A DNA stretch of 33,557 bases from Candidatus Woesebacteria bacterium RIFCSPHIGHO2_01_FULL_39_32 (GTDB taxonomy: Bacteria > Patescibacteriota > Microgenomatia > UBA8517), in the NCBI GenBank assembly GCA_001792345.1, contig MGGJ01000006.1:86656-120212 (forward strand). The letters are read 5' to 3'. A program made the translations under genes and the position numbers. Shown piece by piece: positions 1 through 9,366 of the stretch. The notes below the pieces were generated by a model. It saw nothing but the letters and a program-made list of their open reading frames with translations. It had not been told where the DNA came from and made no database searches. Numbering within the stretch: the first letter of the stretch is position 1; each line of letters starts with the position of its first letter.

Positions 1-2
1 CA

Positions 3-487
3 AAGAAAGAGAAGCACGAAAAAATTATTGATCTTATCGTTTCAACATTCAAATTTACAAACAATGACCTTCAGAAGGAATATAAAAATGAAGAAGTTTC
101 TTTTAAATACCCTTCCGGCTGGAAACAAACCTCCCACCGAATCCTTGGAAGCAAATCTATCTTAGAAGTAGAAGGCCAAGAAGGCCTGTACAGCTTAACA
201 TACACACAACAAGCAAATTACAAAATGGTACTTATGGACCATATCAGACTCTTCAGGAATATGCAGGTATCCCCTACTTAGAACCTTTTGAGGTTGATCG
301 CCAAGAGGCAATTCAGCCTCTTCCCAGAGCAGGTGGTGAAAATGAAAATGCTATTTATATGTTCTCAAAAGATAAAAAGTCCATTTACACATTAGAACTT
401 ACAACAAATTCAGAAGATGTGAGTCTAATAGAAGAGGGTCAAAAAATCTTCGCTCAAATCCTTTCTAGTTTCAAATTCTTAGAATAG
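3..487 (+). pseudogene. 3' part of a paralogous surface protein gene, apparently frameshifted near 221-226
   Basis: Frame 3 reads ...IVSTFKFTNNDLQKEYKNEEVSFKYPSGWKQ...YTQQANYK; homology continues in another frame as NGTYGPYQTLQEYAGIPYLEPFEVDRQE...ILSSFKFLE*. One missing A near 'caaaatgg' would explain it. Confidence 0.6.
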
Positions 488-491
488 GAAA

Positions 492-506
492 TGCTACAAT
501 AATTTA
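492..506 (+). promoter_or_regulatory. Extended -10 promoter (TGCTACAAT) abutting a GTG start; likely leaderless
   Basis: TGCTACAAT ends at 500, GTG at 507; the 22-nt stretch TGCTACAATAATTTAGTGAATA recurs at 1833-1854. Confidence 0.5.
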
Positions 507-1154
507 GTGAATATTCAAAGGGGCATTGTCCATCTTCTATTAGTAGTTGTAATTGTGATCGTTGCAATTGCCGGAGTTGGATATTGGGCATATAAAAATG
601 GGCAGACAAACTTTACTCCTTCTGAAAAACAAAATATTTCAACTACCCCAACCGCAAATCTACCGCGCGATGAAGTTTTGCGGGATTGGAAAACCTATTC
701 GGATCCTACAATTGGTTATGAGTTTAAGTATCCCCCAAAATGGAAACTAGAAGAAGTTTACGAAAATTTAGAATATCTAAACAATATTCTCCAACAAATT
801 AAACTAACTACTCCTGAAGGTAACTATGAACTAATTATTGGAGTGAAACGTTTAAATGATACCTACGCCATAACAGGACGAATGGGTGTGGGTGCAGGAG
901 AATTCTCTCTCCGTGACACCGTTAGTGTAGCAGGTAATAATATTCAAGTAAGTGAATTGATTTGGGAAGGTAAAGTCAAAGAAATTTATTATTCAAACAA
1001 ACTAGGACCAGGCACGCTTGAATTAAATAATCATCAGGTAGTTATTGAATTTAGCCCAACCGCTAAAGCTTATAATGATGAAGTCGATCTTGAAAACTTA
1101 CCTGAAACAACCACGGTTACCCAAATTCTCTCTACTTTCAAATTTACAGATTGA
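507..1154 (+). CDS. Membrane-anchored surface protein (PsbP-like/TFKF paralog family)
   Basis: N-terminal TM segment, DWKTY...GYEFKYPPKWKL motif, C-terminal ILSTFKF; similar to the neighbouring ORFs. Confidence 0.8.
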   Translation: MNIQRGIVHLLLVVVIVIVAIAGVGYWAYKNGQTNFTPSEKQNISTTPTANLPRDEVLRDWKTYSDPTIGYEFKYPPKWKLEEVYENLEYLNNILQQIKLTTPEGNYELIIGVKRLNDTYAITGRMGVGAGEFSLRDTVSVAGNNIQVSELIWEGKVKEIYYSNKLGPGTLELNNHQVVIEFSPTAKAYNDEVDLENLPETTTVTQILSTFKFTD

Positions 1155-1159
1155 AATCA

Positions 1160-1552
1160 CTACGTTATCTTATTGGAGTGTTTTCTTAGCCACGAAGAAA
1201 TTTTGCCGATCTCCGGTTTTTCATTATCAACCAAAACCATAAAATTAGCTGCTTCCATCCTTTTGGCCTTCAAATGATATCCGTTTACATATAAAAACCT
1301 TTTTGTCGATAGCCAAGATGTTCTCTTATTCCCGTCCGTGAATGGATGATTTAAACAAAGAGACTGCAGAAGGCTTGCTGCTTTAAGGAAAATAGTAGGA
1401 TATAAATCTTTTCCCGCAAATGTTGCTTTGGGACGCTCTACGGCAGAATGAAGAAGTGCAAAGTCACGGACCGAAGCCTTAGTGCCAGCCTTTTTAATCA
1501 CTGCTTCGTGAATATAATATACTTCCTCGATATCAACGTACCGCCAACTCAT
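1160..1552 (-). CDS. doc: Fic/Doc family (death-on-curing type) toxin
   Basis: Motif HPFTDGNKRTSW matches the Fic/Doc HxFxDGNKR core; overlaps an upstream AbrB-type antitoxin. Confidence 0.85.
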   Translation of the reverse strand: MSWRYVDIEEVYYIHEAVIKKAGTKASVRDFALLHSAVERPKATFAGKDLYPTIFLKAASLLQSLCLNHPFTDGNKRTSWLSTKRFLYVNGYHLKAKRMEAANFMVLVDNEKPEIGKISSWLRKHSNKIT

Positions 1553-1790
1553 CTAAAATCTCCTTATCTTCTTTGATAACTTTATCTAACCACTTTTTAA
1601 ACTCACCGCTTATTTTGTCTTTAGTGGCTTTCTTTTTCTTAGTTTCTGCTTTACTCACAACAATCCTATTGTCTGACGTTGCTTCAACAACAACCCTACT
1701 CCCCTTTTTAAGTCCTAATTTTTTGGAAATATCCTTAGGGATAGCGACGACATTACTATTACCCGCTTTAAAAACTGTTTGTATTTGCAT
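1533..1790 (-). CDS. AbrB/MazE-type (SpoVT-AbrB) antitoxin
   Basis: VFKAGNSNVVAIPKDISKKLGLKKGSRVVVEATSDNRIVV is a typical SpoVT-AbrB swapped-hairpin domain; overlaps the Doc ORF. Confidence 0.8.
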   Translation of the reverse strand: MQIQTVFKAGNSNVVAIPKDISKKLGLKKGSRVVVEATSDNRIVVSKAETKKKKATKDKISGEFKKWLDKVIKEDKEILDELAVR

Positions 1791-1832
1791 GTTATAACAA
1801 TGTTAGTACCAATTACTTTTTCTGTCAAGTGG

Positions 1833-1847
1833 TGCTACAATAATTTA
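1833..1847 (+). promoter_or_regulatory. Extended -10 promoter (TGCTACAAT) abutting a GTG start
   Basis: Same 22-nt sequence as 492-513; GTG at 1848. Confidence 0.5.
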
Positions 1848-2744
1848 GTGAATAAAAATTCAAAAGGCCTTGCCACGTTCAGTTTACATGAACGTGGCTT
1901 TGTTCACCTTTTTCTTCTTTTTGTCATCGTTTTGATTGGAATTGGTGGACTTCTCTACTACTCCTGGCAAAAGGGTTTGATTAAAACCACACCTACAAGT
2001 TCAAGATCGCCTATCCCAACGAGCAGGAAAGACGAAGCAGAAGACTGGAAAACATACTTTAGTAATGTCTGGAAATATACATTTAAGTATCCTAGTAATT
2101 GGCATCTAGCTCCCGTGAATATAGATGAGGATTACGCTGGAGCCCAAGTACTCTTAAACTACGACGATCAAGAATTAAACAAATATAGAGACGGCAATGG
2201 ATTTCTAGACCTAGATAAAGTAAAAAATCCTCTAGTAAGTATACATATAATTCCAGGTAATTTGATATTTCCTATCAGGCAAGATAGATTAACAGAATCT
2301 GGAACTTTGGCGGATGTTACAATCAACAATTTTAACGAATATATTTTATATTTGGAACACGAATATCCCAAGTTTGACCAGCAGGGAATCGGCTCGCCCA
2401 CTCTCGTACCCAATCCCGAGTTTGATTTTGGAGCAATAAAGACAATTCAATATGTATTTGAGAAGTCGGATGCGGATTACGACATTTCATTTTATGTGTT
2501 TCCAACGAAGGAAAAAAGCATTTATTTAAATATAACAGCAAATAATCTCAAAGGAGTTAGCTTTTTTGAAGCTCCTGAAAGTAATATCGTTCACCAAATC
2601 CTCTCCACTTTTAAATTCACCGGCTCTGAAAGCTCGGAAAGAAAATTCTGTGGAGGTTTTGCAGGAATTGCTTGTCCTGAAGGTTACACTTGTAAGTTGG
2701 ATGGAAACTACCCCGACTCAGGGGGTACGTGTATCAAAGAATGA
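1848..2744 (+). CDS. Surface protein paralog with C-terminal Cys-rich module
   Basis: GTG start chosen from the shared promoter/start context; TM segment, DWKTY...YTFKYPSNW, QILSTFKF, then CGGFAGIACPEGYTCKLDGNYPDSGGTC. Confidence 0.75.
   Translation: MNKNSKGLATFSLHERGFVHLFLLFVIVLIGIGGLLYYSWQKGLIKTTPTSSRSPIPTSRKDEAEDWKTYFSNVWKYTFKYPSNWHLAPVNIDEDYAGAQVLLNYDDQELNKYRDGNGFLDLDKVKNPLVSIHIIPGNLIFPIRQDRLTESGTLADVTINNFNEYILYLEHEYPKFDQQGIGSPTLVPNPEFDFGAIKTIQYVFEKSDADYDISFYVFPTKEKSIYLNITANNLKGVSFFEAPESNIVHQILSTFKFTGSESSERKFCGGFAGIACPEGYTCKLDGNYPDSGGTCIKE
1873..1897 (+). repeat. Hairpin element CCACGTTCAGTTTACATGAACGTGG inside a CDS
   Basis: Arms CCACGTTCA/TGAACGTGG; near-identical core at 30770-30794. 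Confidence 0.75.
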
Positions 2745-3796
2745 ATAAGAATTCAAAAGGCTTTGCACATTTTTTTCTAGTTGTTGTAATTGTAGTTATT
2801 GGAATTGGTGGACTTCTCTACTACTCCTGGCAAAGAGGGTTAATAAAAACAAAACCCAATCAAGAGATCTCTCCTACTCCAACTGTAAGCAGTAACGAAA
2901 CTGCAGATTGGAAAACCTACATCAATAGCGACTATGGATTCCAATTTTCATTTCCACCAAACCTTGCGGCAAATCACGATATTAAGGAAGAGCAATATTA
3001 CGACAATCTTGTAGAAATGCTCTTTGAGTCACAGCAAATATTCGTTCGTGCAATACAAAACGTTGATATTTACCAAGAAGCTGAACCAGAAATGGTCGCT
3101 AATCGTGAATTTTCTGATAGCGGATTCGAGTATGGGGTTAAATCGGAAAAAATAGCAAATTCTCCCGCGGCAGTAATTAAAACCAAAGACGAGGATTATT
3201 TTGCAGCAATAATCTCTCACCCCCTCAAAGAAAACGTATTTATTCAAATCTCAACTAACTTAGGTTCGAACACTTTTGAACAAGTTATCTCCACTTTTAA
3301 GTTCTTACCCAAGCAGTCAGATTGGAGAGTCTACAAAAACGGTAAATATGGCTTTGAGGTAAAATATCCCGGTAATTTTTTCTTTGAAGAGTCAGGTGGA
3401 TCTAACTATCCTCCTTTCGAATTTAGTGTAAGATTTGCAGAAAATCAGTATGAAGAGGCCGAATATAACTATCCTGATATATCTATTATTGTAATTGATT
3501 CTCCGCTATCGCCTAGAGATTTCTTAAATGAGAACGGTTCAGAAGATTCTGTTATAGAAGAGAAAAAAGTCGATAAAGATTACCTATATTACGGAGTCGG
3601 TAACCGTAAAGAAATAAAAATTAATAACCTTGATGCTTTACAGTTTGAATCATTAGCCGTCAGTACAGGTACTATCCACACTATGTTTAAAAAAGGAGGC
3701 TTTATTTTCGACGTTACAAACCGCCTTACTGGAGTCGGAGAGGTGCCAAAAGAAATCTATAATCAAGTCCTTTCTACCTTCAAATTTGTCGAATAA
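2741..3796 (+). CDS. Surface protein paralog with two tandem PsbP-like domains
   Basis: ATG overlaps the previous stop (ATGA). Two DW(K/R)xY...F..(S/V)(F/K)(P/Y)P...STFKF units. Confidence 0.75.
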   Translation: MNKNSKGFAHFFLVVVIVVIGIGGLLYYSWQRGLIKTKPNQEISPTPTVSSNETADWKTYINSDYGFQFSFPPNLAANHDIKEEQYYDNLVEMLFESQQIFVRAIQNVDIYQEAEPEMVANREFSDSGFEYGVKSEKIANSPAAVIKTKDEDYFAAIISHPLKENVFIQISTNLGSNTFEQVISTFKFLPKQSDWRVYKNGKYGFEVKYPGNFFFEESGGSNYPPFEFSVRFAENQYEEAEYNYPDISIIVIDSPLSPRDFLNENGSEDSVIEEKKVDKDYLYYGVGNRKEIKINNLDALQFESLAVSTGTIHTMFKKGGFIFDVTNRLTGVGEVPKEIYNQVLSTFKFVE

Positions 3797-3814
3797 ATAT
3801 GCTAAATTAAATAA

Positions 3815-4426
3815 GTGATTAAATTTCAAAAAGGTTTTATCCATCTTTTTCTACTAATAGTTCTTGCTTTAGTTGTTGTTGGAGGAATTGGGTTTTATGC
3901 ATACAAAAATGGGCAACTAGGAATTACTCCTTCTCAAAGACAAATTAGTATTTCCCCCACTCCGGATCTAACAGCTGACTGGAAAACTTATGTGGATGAC
4001 TATTTTGATTTCGAAATAAAATACCCATCTGATTGGCAATTCACTAAAAACGAAACCAACTGGGAGTATGGTATGCAATTTGTTTGGGCAATATCTCCAG
4101 ATATTATTAAGAAGGATGATGAAGGCAGAGTCATTGAAGGAGTTAGTTTCAATGTTGCCATACACGACAGTAAACAAACTGCGCTTGAAGAATTGGTTAA
4201 AGTCGTTAAAGATGGAGGCGGAATTGAATCTTCTTACACTGTAAACGGAATAAGCGGGATCTTGCTTTACCAGGAAAACTCCCCTTTCAAAAATTCTAAA
4301 AGAAAAGTTTTTGTTGCGCAAAAAGGGGAAATTGTCTATTCAGTAGAGCTGGTGTGGAGCAAACAAAAACCTGAAGCTGAAAAAGTTCTTGACCAAATCC
4401 TCTCCACCTTTAAATTTATAGAATAA
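3815..4426 (+). CDS. Surface protein paralog (TFKF family)
   Basis: GTG start; TM segment, DWKTYVDDYFDFEIKYPSDWQF, QILSTFKFIE. Confidence 0.75.
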   Translation: MIKFQKGFIHLFLLIVLALVVVGGIGFYAYKNGQLGITPSQRQISISPTPDLTADWKTYVDDYFDFEIKYPSDWQFTKNETNWEYGMQFVWAISPDIIKKDDEGRVIEGVSFNVAIHDSKQTALEELVKVVKDGGGIESSYTVNGISGILLYQENSPFKNSKRKVFVAQKGEIVYSVELVWSKQKPEAEKVLDQILSTFKFIE

Positions 4427-4471
4427 AACCACTCAACAAATCTTGCTTAAGCTGATAAAATATAGGGTGAA

Positions 4472-7165
4472 GTGGGTCATACCACAGCAAAAGATGTTCA
4501 TCTTGCCCTTAATTTAGTAAAAAAAGTCCTTAAATTGATATCAGGACTTCTTCTTTCTGTCGGTAAACCTCTATTTGTTCTTTTCTCCTATTTCTTTCTC
4601 GGAATCGTTTCTTTTTTATATATTACAGGACGGACTTGTGGCAAAATATTTGGAGTAGCGAAACCTGTCTTTAATCAACTTATTCCTTCTTCAAAAAAAC
4701 TATTCCAAAATGCAAAAGACATAAGGATTCTTTTACCAAGGATGCGGCTTCGCCGTAAGGGAGTAATTTTTGCCGCAAGTACAAAACAGGCATCAAATAT
4801 TCTTTTTTCAAGTTTTTTCAATTTAGTACGAGCAGTGTTCCTTGCCCTATTCAACCTAACTAAGGTCATTTCCAAAACTTTAGTTCTGGTAATAAATTTC
4901 ACAAAAGATAAATTTTCTCTATTAGTTTTGAAAGCAAGGCTTTCGGTTCTTTCTACAAGTCGCAACTTTTTAAAACTATTGGCTTTATTTTTCGCAACGG
5001 GATTTTTATTACTTGGAGTAGCGATATTTTCGTTTTGGGTTGTGATAATGAAAGATCTTCCCTCTCCTGAAATCTTGGCCCAAAGATCTATGCCGATGTC
5101 GACCAAAATTTATGATAGAAACGGAATTTTACTTTACACGATTTTTAAAGACCAAAACAGAACTCCTGTGCCTCTTTCCGAAATACCCATTTACGTTCGC
5201 AGCGCAACAATTGCAATCGAGGACGCGGAATTTTATTCCCACCCAGGCTTCTCCGTTCGGGGAATATCCAGAGCCTTGTTTAAAGACCTCAGGGAAGGGC
5301 AATTAGCAGGAGGCTCAACCATAACACAGCAACTTGTAAAAAATACACTTTTAACACCGGAAAAAACAGTGATAAGAAAATTAAAAGAAATAGTTTTGGC
5401 CGTGGAAGTCGAGCTAACCTATGACAAAGACGACATCCTGGAAATGTACTTGAATGAGGTTTCTTACGGCGGTACTGCTTACGGAATCCAAGAAGCAGCT
5501 CGAACATATTTTGACAAGGACGTTAAGGATTTAACTCTAGCCGAAGCATCAATCTTAGCCGGACTGCCGAAAAGTCCTTCTAGTTTTTCTCCATATGGTG
5601 AAAACCCAAAAGGAACTTTTGCCCGTCAAAAAGACGTTCTAAATCTAATGAGAATAAATGGGTTTATTACCGAAGAACAACAAAGGCAGGCCGAGAAAGA
5701 GGAAATCAAATTTGCTAAAAATCAAATTGAAATAAAAGCGCCCCATTTTGTTTTTTATGTAAGACAAATTTTGGAAGAAAAATACGGTAAAGAGGTCCTA
5801 GAAAAAGGTGGGCTAGAAGTAATAACTTCATTGGATTATCGAATTCAGGAGTTGGCAGAACAAATTGTTAAGGAAGAAGTAGAAAAACTCTCAAAATTAA
5901 ATGTGACAAACGGCGCCGTAATTATTCTTGATCCCCAAACAGGCGAGATTTTGGCAATGGTTGGTTCAAAGAACTACTTTGACACAGAGCATGACGGAAA
6001 TGTAAATATTACAACTACCCTCCAATCCCCTGGTTCTTCAATCAAGGTCGTCAATTATGCCTATGCTCTTTCTAATGGTTTAACTGCGGGAAGTGTGATT
6101 AATGATTCTCCTATTACGTTTTTGGTAGAAGGACAGCCGCCTTACACTCCCAAAAACTACGAAGGACAATACAGAGGCAGTGTTACTCTAAGAAGTGCTT
6201 TTGCAGAAAGTCGAAATATTCCTGCCGTAAAAGTACTCGCTTCTTATGGAGTTAAAAACATGGTTGAGATGGGACAAAAAATGGGTATAACAACTTGGGA
6301 AAATCCCGATAATTATGGTTTATCTTTGACCCTGGGGGGCGGCGAGGTGAGATTAATTGACCTAGCACGCGTATATGCTAGCGTAGCTAATTACGGGGTA
6401 AGGCCAGAACTAAGATCGGTTTTAAAAATTACCGATCATCAAGGAAAAATTGTAGAAGAATTTTCCTGCGAGGAAAAGGACGAACCAATGATTGCCCAAG
6501 CCTCTTCATCCGACTCCGCCACATTAAACATAAAAGAAATCTCTTCCTGCAAGGGTGAGAGAGTTATTGACGATAGAGTTGCCTTTATCATCACCGACAT
6601 TTTGAAAGATAACCAAGCCCGTTCCCCGTCGTTTGGGTCCAACTCACTTTTGATAATTCCAAAACATAGTGAGGTTGCGGTAAAAACAGGTACAAGCAAC
6701 AACTTCAGGGATAATTTGGCTATCGGTTATACCCAAAAATATGTCGTGGCGGTGTGGGTAGGTAACAACGATAATTCTGAAATGGCACGGATTGCTTCAG
6801 GTGTAACAGGGGCTACCCCCATTTGGAATAAGATTATGTCGGCACTTTTGTCAGAAGAGTTAAACAATGATTGGCCGATTCCGCCCAAACTAGTTCAACT
6901 TCCCATCTGTCCATACACAGGAACTCTAGCTTGCGAAGGTTGCCCGACCAAAAAGGAATGGTTTTTGGAGGATAACAAACCCGATAAGGCCTGTAGCCCT
7001 GAGTGGTTTGAGAAAGCCGAAGGTCCTGAGGAGGTCGGTGGAAAGAACGAAGAAGAAAAAGATAAAAATCAGGAAATAAGAGAGACTCAAATCTATAATC
7101 CCGCTTCGATCATAGACAGACTTCTGGAATCACGCTTTGGTAAAAAGAAGAAACCCAGTAACTAA
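4472..7165 (+). CDS. Penicillin-binding protein 1A (GT51 transglycosylase plus transpeptidase)
   Basis: GT51 motifs IAIEDAEFYSHPGFSVRGI, GGSTITQQLVKN; transpeptidase SSIK, SRN, KTGTS motifs. Confidence 0.93.
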   Translation: MGHTTAKDVHLALNLVKKVLKLISGLLLSVGKPLFVLFSYFFLGIVSFLYITGRTCGKIFGVAKPVFNQLIPSSKKLFQNAKDIRILLPRMRLRRKGVIFAASTKQASNILFSSFFNLVRAVFLALFNLTKVISKTLVLVINFTKDKFSLLVLKARLSVLSTSRNFLKLLALFFATGFLLLGVAIFSFWVVIMKDLPSPEILAQRSMPMSTKIYDRNGILLYTIFKDQNRTPVPLSEIPIYVRSATIAIEDAEFYSHPGFSVRGISRALFKDLREGQLAGGSTITQQLVKNTLLTPEKTVIRKLKEIVLAVEVELTYDKDDILEMYLNEVSYGGTAYGIQEAARTYFDKDVKDLTLAEASILAGLPKSPSSFSPYGENPKGTFARQKDVLNLMRINGFITEEQQRQAEKEEIKFAKNQIEIKAPHFVFYVRQILEEKYGKEVLEKGGLEVITSLDYRIQELAEQIVKEEVEKLSKLNVTNGAVIILDPQTGEILAMVGSKNYFDTEHDGNVNITTTLQSPGSSIKVVNYAYALSNGLTAGSVINDSPITFLVEGQPPYTPKNYEGQYRGSVTLRSAFAESRNIPAVKVLASYGVKNMVEMGQKMGITTWENPDNYGLSLTLGGGEVRLIDLARVYASVANYGVRPELRSVLKITDHQGKIVEEFSCEEKDEPMIAQASSSDSATLNIKEISSCKGERVIDDRVAFIITDILKDNQARSPSFGSNSLLIIPKHSEVAVKTGTSNNFRDNLAIGYTQKYVVAVWVGNNDNSEMARIASGVTGATPIWNKIMSALLSEELNNDWPIPPKLVQLPICPYTGTLACEGCPTKKEWFLEDNKPDKACSPEWFEKAEGPEEVGGKNEEEKDKNQEIRETQIYNPASIIDRLLESRFGKKKKPSN

Positions 7166-8301
7166 TTAGAAGGCTGGTTAGTTTCCATATCAAAAACCAA
7201 TTTTGATAATTCAGGAAACACACTATCAGCTTCTCTTTCGACAACGCCTTTACTCATAATTACAATTACAAATGGGTTGTCGGAGAATACAATTCCAGCA
7301 TCATTCACGACATGGATTTCTCGCCCATATTTGTGAGCTACGCGGGTTCCTTCAGGAATACCAGCTGCCAACCAATCTTCGTAGATTGTATCCGTAAGAC
7401 TTTCTAAAATTTTATCGCGCGTATTAGTCGAAACAATATTTCCTTTCATAAGTTCTTCAAAAAAGATACCAATATCCCTCGGAGTCGTCTCATTCTCCTC
7501 CAGAGAAGTGTCAACCATTCCAGTTGAACGTATTAAATCATTAATTTTTTCATCGCCAAGTAGTTTCCGGATAATATTAAACGCTGTGTTGTCGGATTGC
7601 TTTCCCATAAGTTCAACTAAGTTTCTATAAGTTACTTGATAACCCGCTGGTTTTCCGTACAAACTTCCAGACCCAGCAACTTTGTCCGATTTTTTTAACG
7701 TGTATTTATCGTCCAAATTTAAATTCCCGTTCTCGGCTTCTTTATACATCGCGGCCATGACAGGAAGCTTGATCAAGGAAGCTGCTTGAAAAACCTCGCC
7801 GTCATTCACTCCATAGAAAAATCCATTAGAGAGGCTGATAACATAAAGTCCGTAAATCCCTGACAAATCTTTTGTTTTCTCATTAAACTCCTTCTGAACC
7901 TGTTCGCTTTTTTCTTGATCAAGCCTATTTCCTTCAATAATTATTGTCTCTTCTCCCCAAAAGGGAACTGATATACTGGGTACCTTCAATCTCGGAAGTC
8001 TGGGAAGTTTCCACGAACGGGCGGACAACGCCAATATTCCCGACGTCCCGGCAGTCAGAAGGATTGCAGTCAAAACAAATAATCTTTCTTTCCTCCCCCA
8101 AGGTTTTTTTGGCTCTTTACGTTTTTTTCTGTACTCTGATTTTAAATCTTTAAATTCTCTATCACTGAGACGCCGTCTCCTTCTTCTCCCCTCATCCTCC
8201 GACCCGTCCGCCGAAGCCCTAGCGTAGGTGGAAGCTTCATCGTAGGAAGAATCTTCATCTTCATAATCTTCCACATCTTTTTTCCTTTTAAATAACGCCA
8301 T
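7162..8301 (-). CDS. Membrane-anchored class A beta-lactamase-like serine hydrolase
   Basis: SLIK (SxxK), SDN and HKYG (K[TS]G-like) motifs in the right order; N-terminal charged region plus TM. Confidence 0.82.
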   Translation of the reverse strand: MALFKRKKDVEDYEDEDSSYDEASTYARASADGSEDEGRRRRRRLSDREFKDLKSEYRKKRKEPKKPWGRKERLFVLTAILLTAGTSGILALSARSWKLPRLPRLKVPSISVPFWGEETIIIEGNRLDQEKSEQVQKEFNEKTKDLSGIYGLYVISLSNGFFYGVNDGEVFQAASLIKLPVMAAMYKEAENGNLNLDDKYTLKKSDKVAGSGSLYGKPAGYQVTYRNLVELMGKQSDNTAFNIIRKLLGDEKINDLIRSTGMVDTSLEENETTPRDIGIFFEELMKGNIVSTNTRDKILESLTDTIYEDWLAAGIPEGTRVAHKYGREIHVVNDAGIVFSDNPFVIVIMSKGVVEREADSVFPELSKLVFDMETNQPSN

Positions 8302-8367
8302 AGTTTATAGTTCATTGTAGCAAAGGAGGATTCAAAGTCGAAAGAAAAACTTAAGTTAAAGAATAGC

Positions 8368-9366
8368 TTATGAGGACCTTTGTTTTACGGCGTCAACGAA
8401 ATCCTGTCTCATCTCCCGCCAAATTGCCATATTTTTACCTACCACTTCATCTTTTATCCATCGAAGTTTACGTTCCATATGAGGTTCCACTCCCTCGAAA
8501 ACCGGTTCCATCGTGAGCTGATGACTACTTATGACGCCGGATTCACAGGACTCCCTGGCAACCAAATCTAATAAATCAAATTTTCTTTCCTTTCCATGAC
8601 TTCTTCCAGTACCAAAATTATATGTCCCAGGCATTCCCGGCATATCAACTAAATATAACGAATACCTTTCAGGATTCCCCAACAACTGTCTCAATTCAAT
8701 ATCAAGCATATTCCTGAGAGTATTGACTACTTTGGGTTTATGACTTTCTTCCTTACTCCTTACTTCGTTTGCCAAACCCCAAGCTTTCTCAACCGACAAG
8801 TCTTTTCCTTTTGCATTTTTTTCAAAATATTCTCTATACCTCTCAGAGGAAAAACCAGAAGAAGAATCAAGGTTAATAATTGAGTAACCTTCTCTGTAGG
8901 ATAAAAGACCACTCATAAACGACTTGCCGACCCCGGGTCGTCCTAACATAGCCAATGTTACGGGAATAGGCACATCTTTGTTTGGCTTTTGGTAACTTTT
9001 CAAGTCTAAATCGGTATTTAATGCTGCGTGTACTGCCAAAATGGTAGGAAGCTTTAAATCATCCAGGGCATAATCCAATCTCTCTAATTGCTCTTTTGAT
9101 AAATTTCCACGAATCACTACGTCAGATCTCCCAATATCTTTCAACACTTCGTGTCTCTTGCCCGGCAACAAATCGTCTGGACGTTCAACACTTATTCTGT
9201 AACTTGGAAAGTAAATTGGTTTTCCGTCTTTATCAGGAAGTCTTAGAATACTGGTACCATCAGGAAAGTTAACTGTCTCAAGTACAGTTACAGGAGACTC
9301 TTCTGCCACCTTCCATGTTTGAGTTGTAGCTTTATGGGTTTCAGTATCTAATTGATCTTCGCTCAT
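8368..9366 (-). CDS. P-loop NTPase/kinase-like protein of unknown function
   Basis: Walker A GRPGVGKS, possible Walker B LYLVDMPG. Confidence 0.6.
   Translation of the reverse strand: MSEDQLDTETHKATTQTWKVAEESPVTVLETVNFPDGTSILRLPDKDGKPIYFPSYRISVERPDDLLPGKRHEVLKDIGRSDVVIRGNLSKEQLERLDYALDDLKLPTILAVHAALNTDLDLKSYQKPNKDVPIPVTLAMLGRPGVGKSFMSGLLSYREGYSIINLDSSSGFSSERYREYFEKNAKGKDLSVEKAWGLANEVRSKEESHKPKVVNTLRNMLDIELRQLLGNPERYSLYLVDMPGMPGTYNFGTGRSHGKERKFDLLDLVARESCESGVISSHQLTMEPVFEGVEPHMERKLRWIKDEVVGKNMAIWREMRQDFVDAVKQRSS

Noticed and set aside
221-227. Programmed -1 frameshift site in the first paralog
   Set aside because: ACAAAATGG is not a canonical slippery heptamer and no downstream stimulatory structure was evident; pseudogene or indel is simpler.
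1573-1797. Plus-strand hydrophobic ORF over the antitoxin
   Set aside because: Antisense to a recognisable SpoVT-AbrB domain; hydrophobicity arises from complement of Lys/Glu codons.
4743-4757. TGCGGCTTCGCCGTA small hairpin in the PBP1A gene
   Set aside because: Too short and possibly just Arg codons (MRLRRK); not enough evidence to call an inserted repeat.
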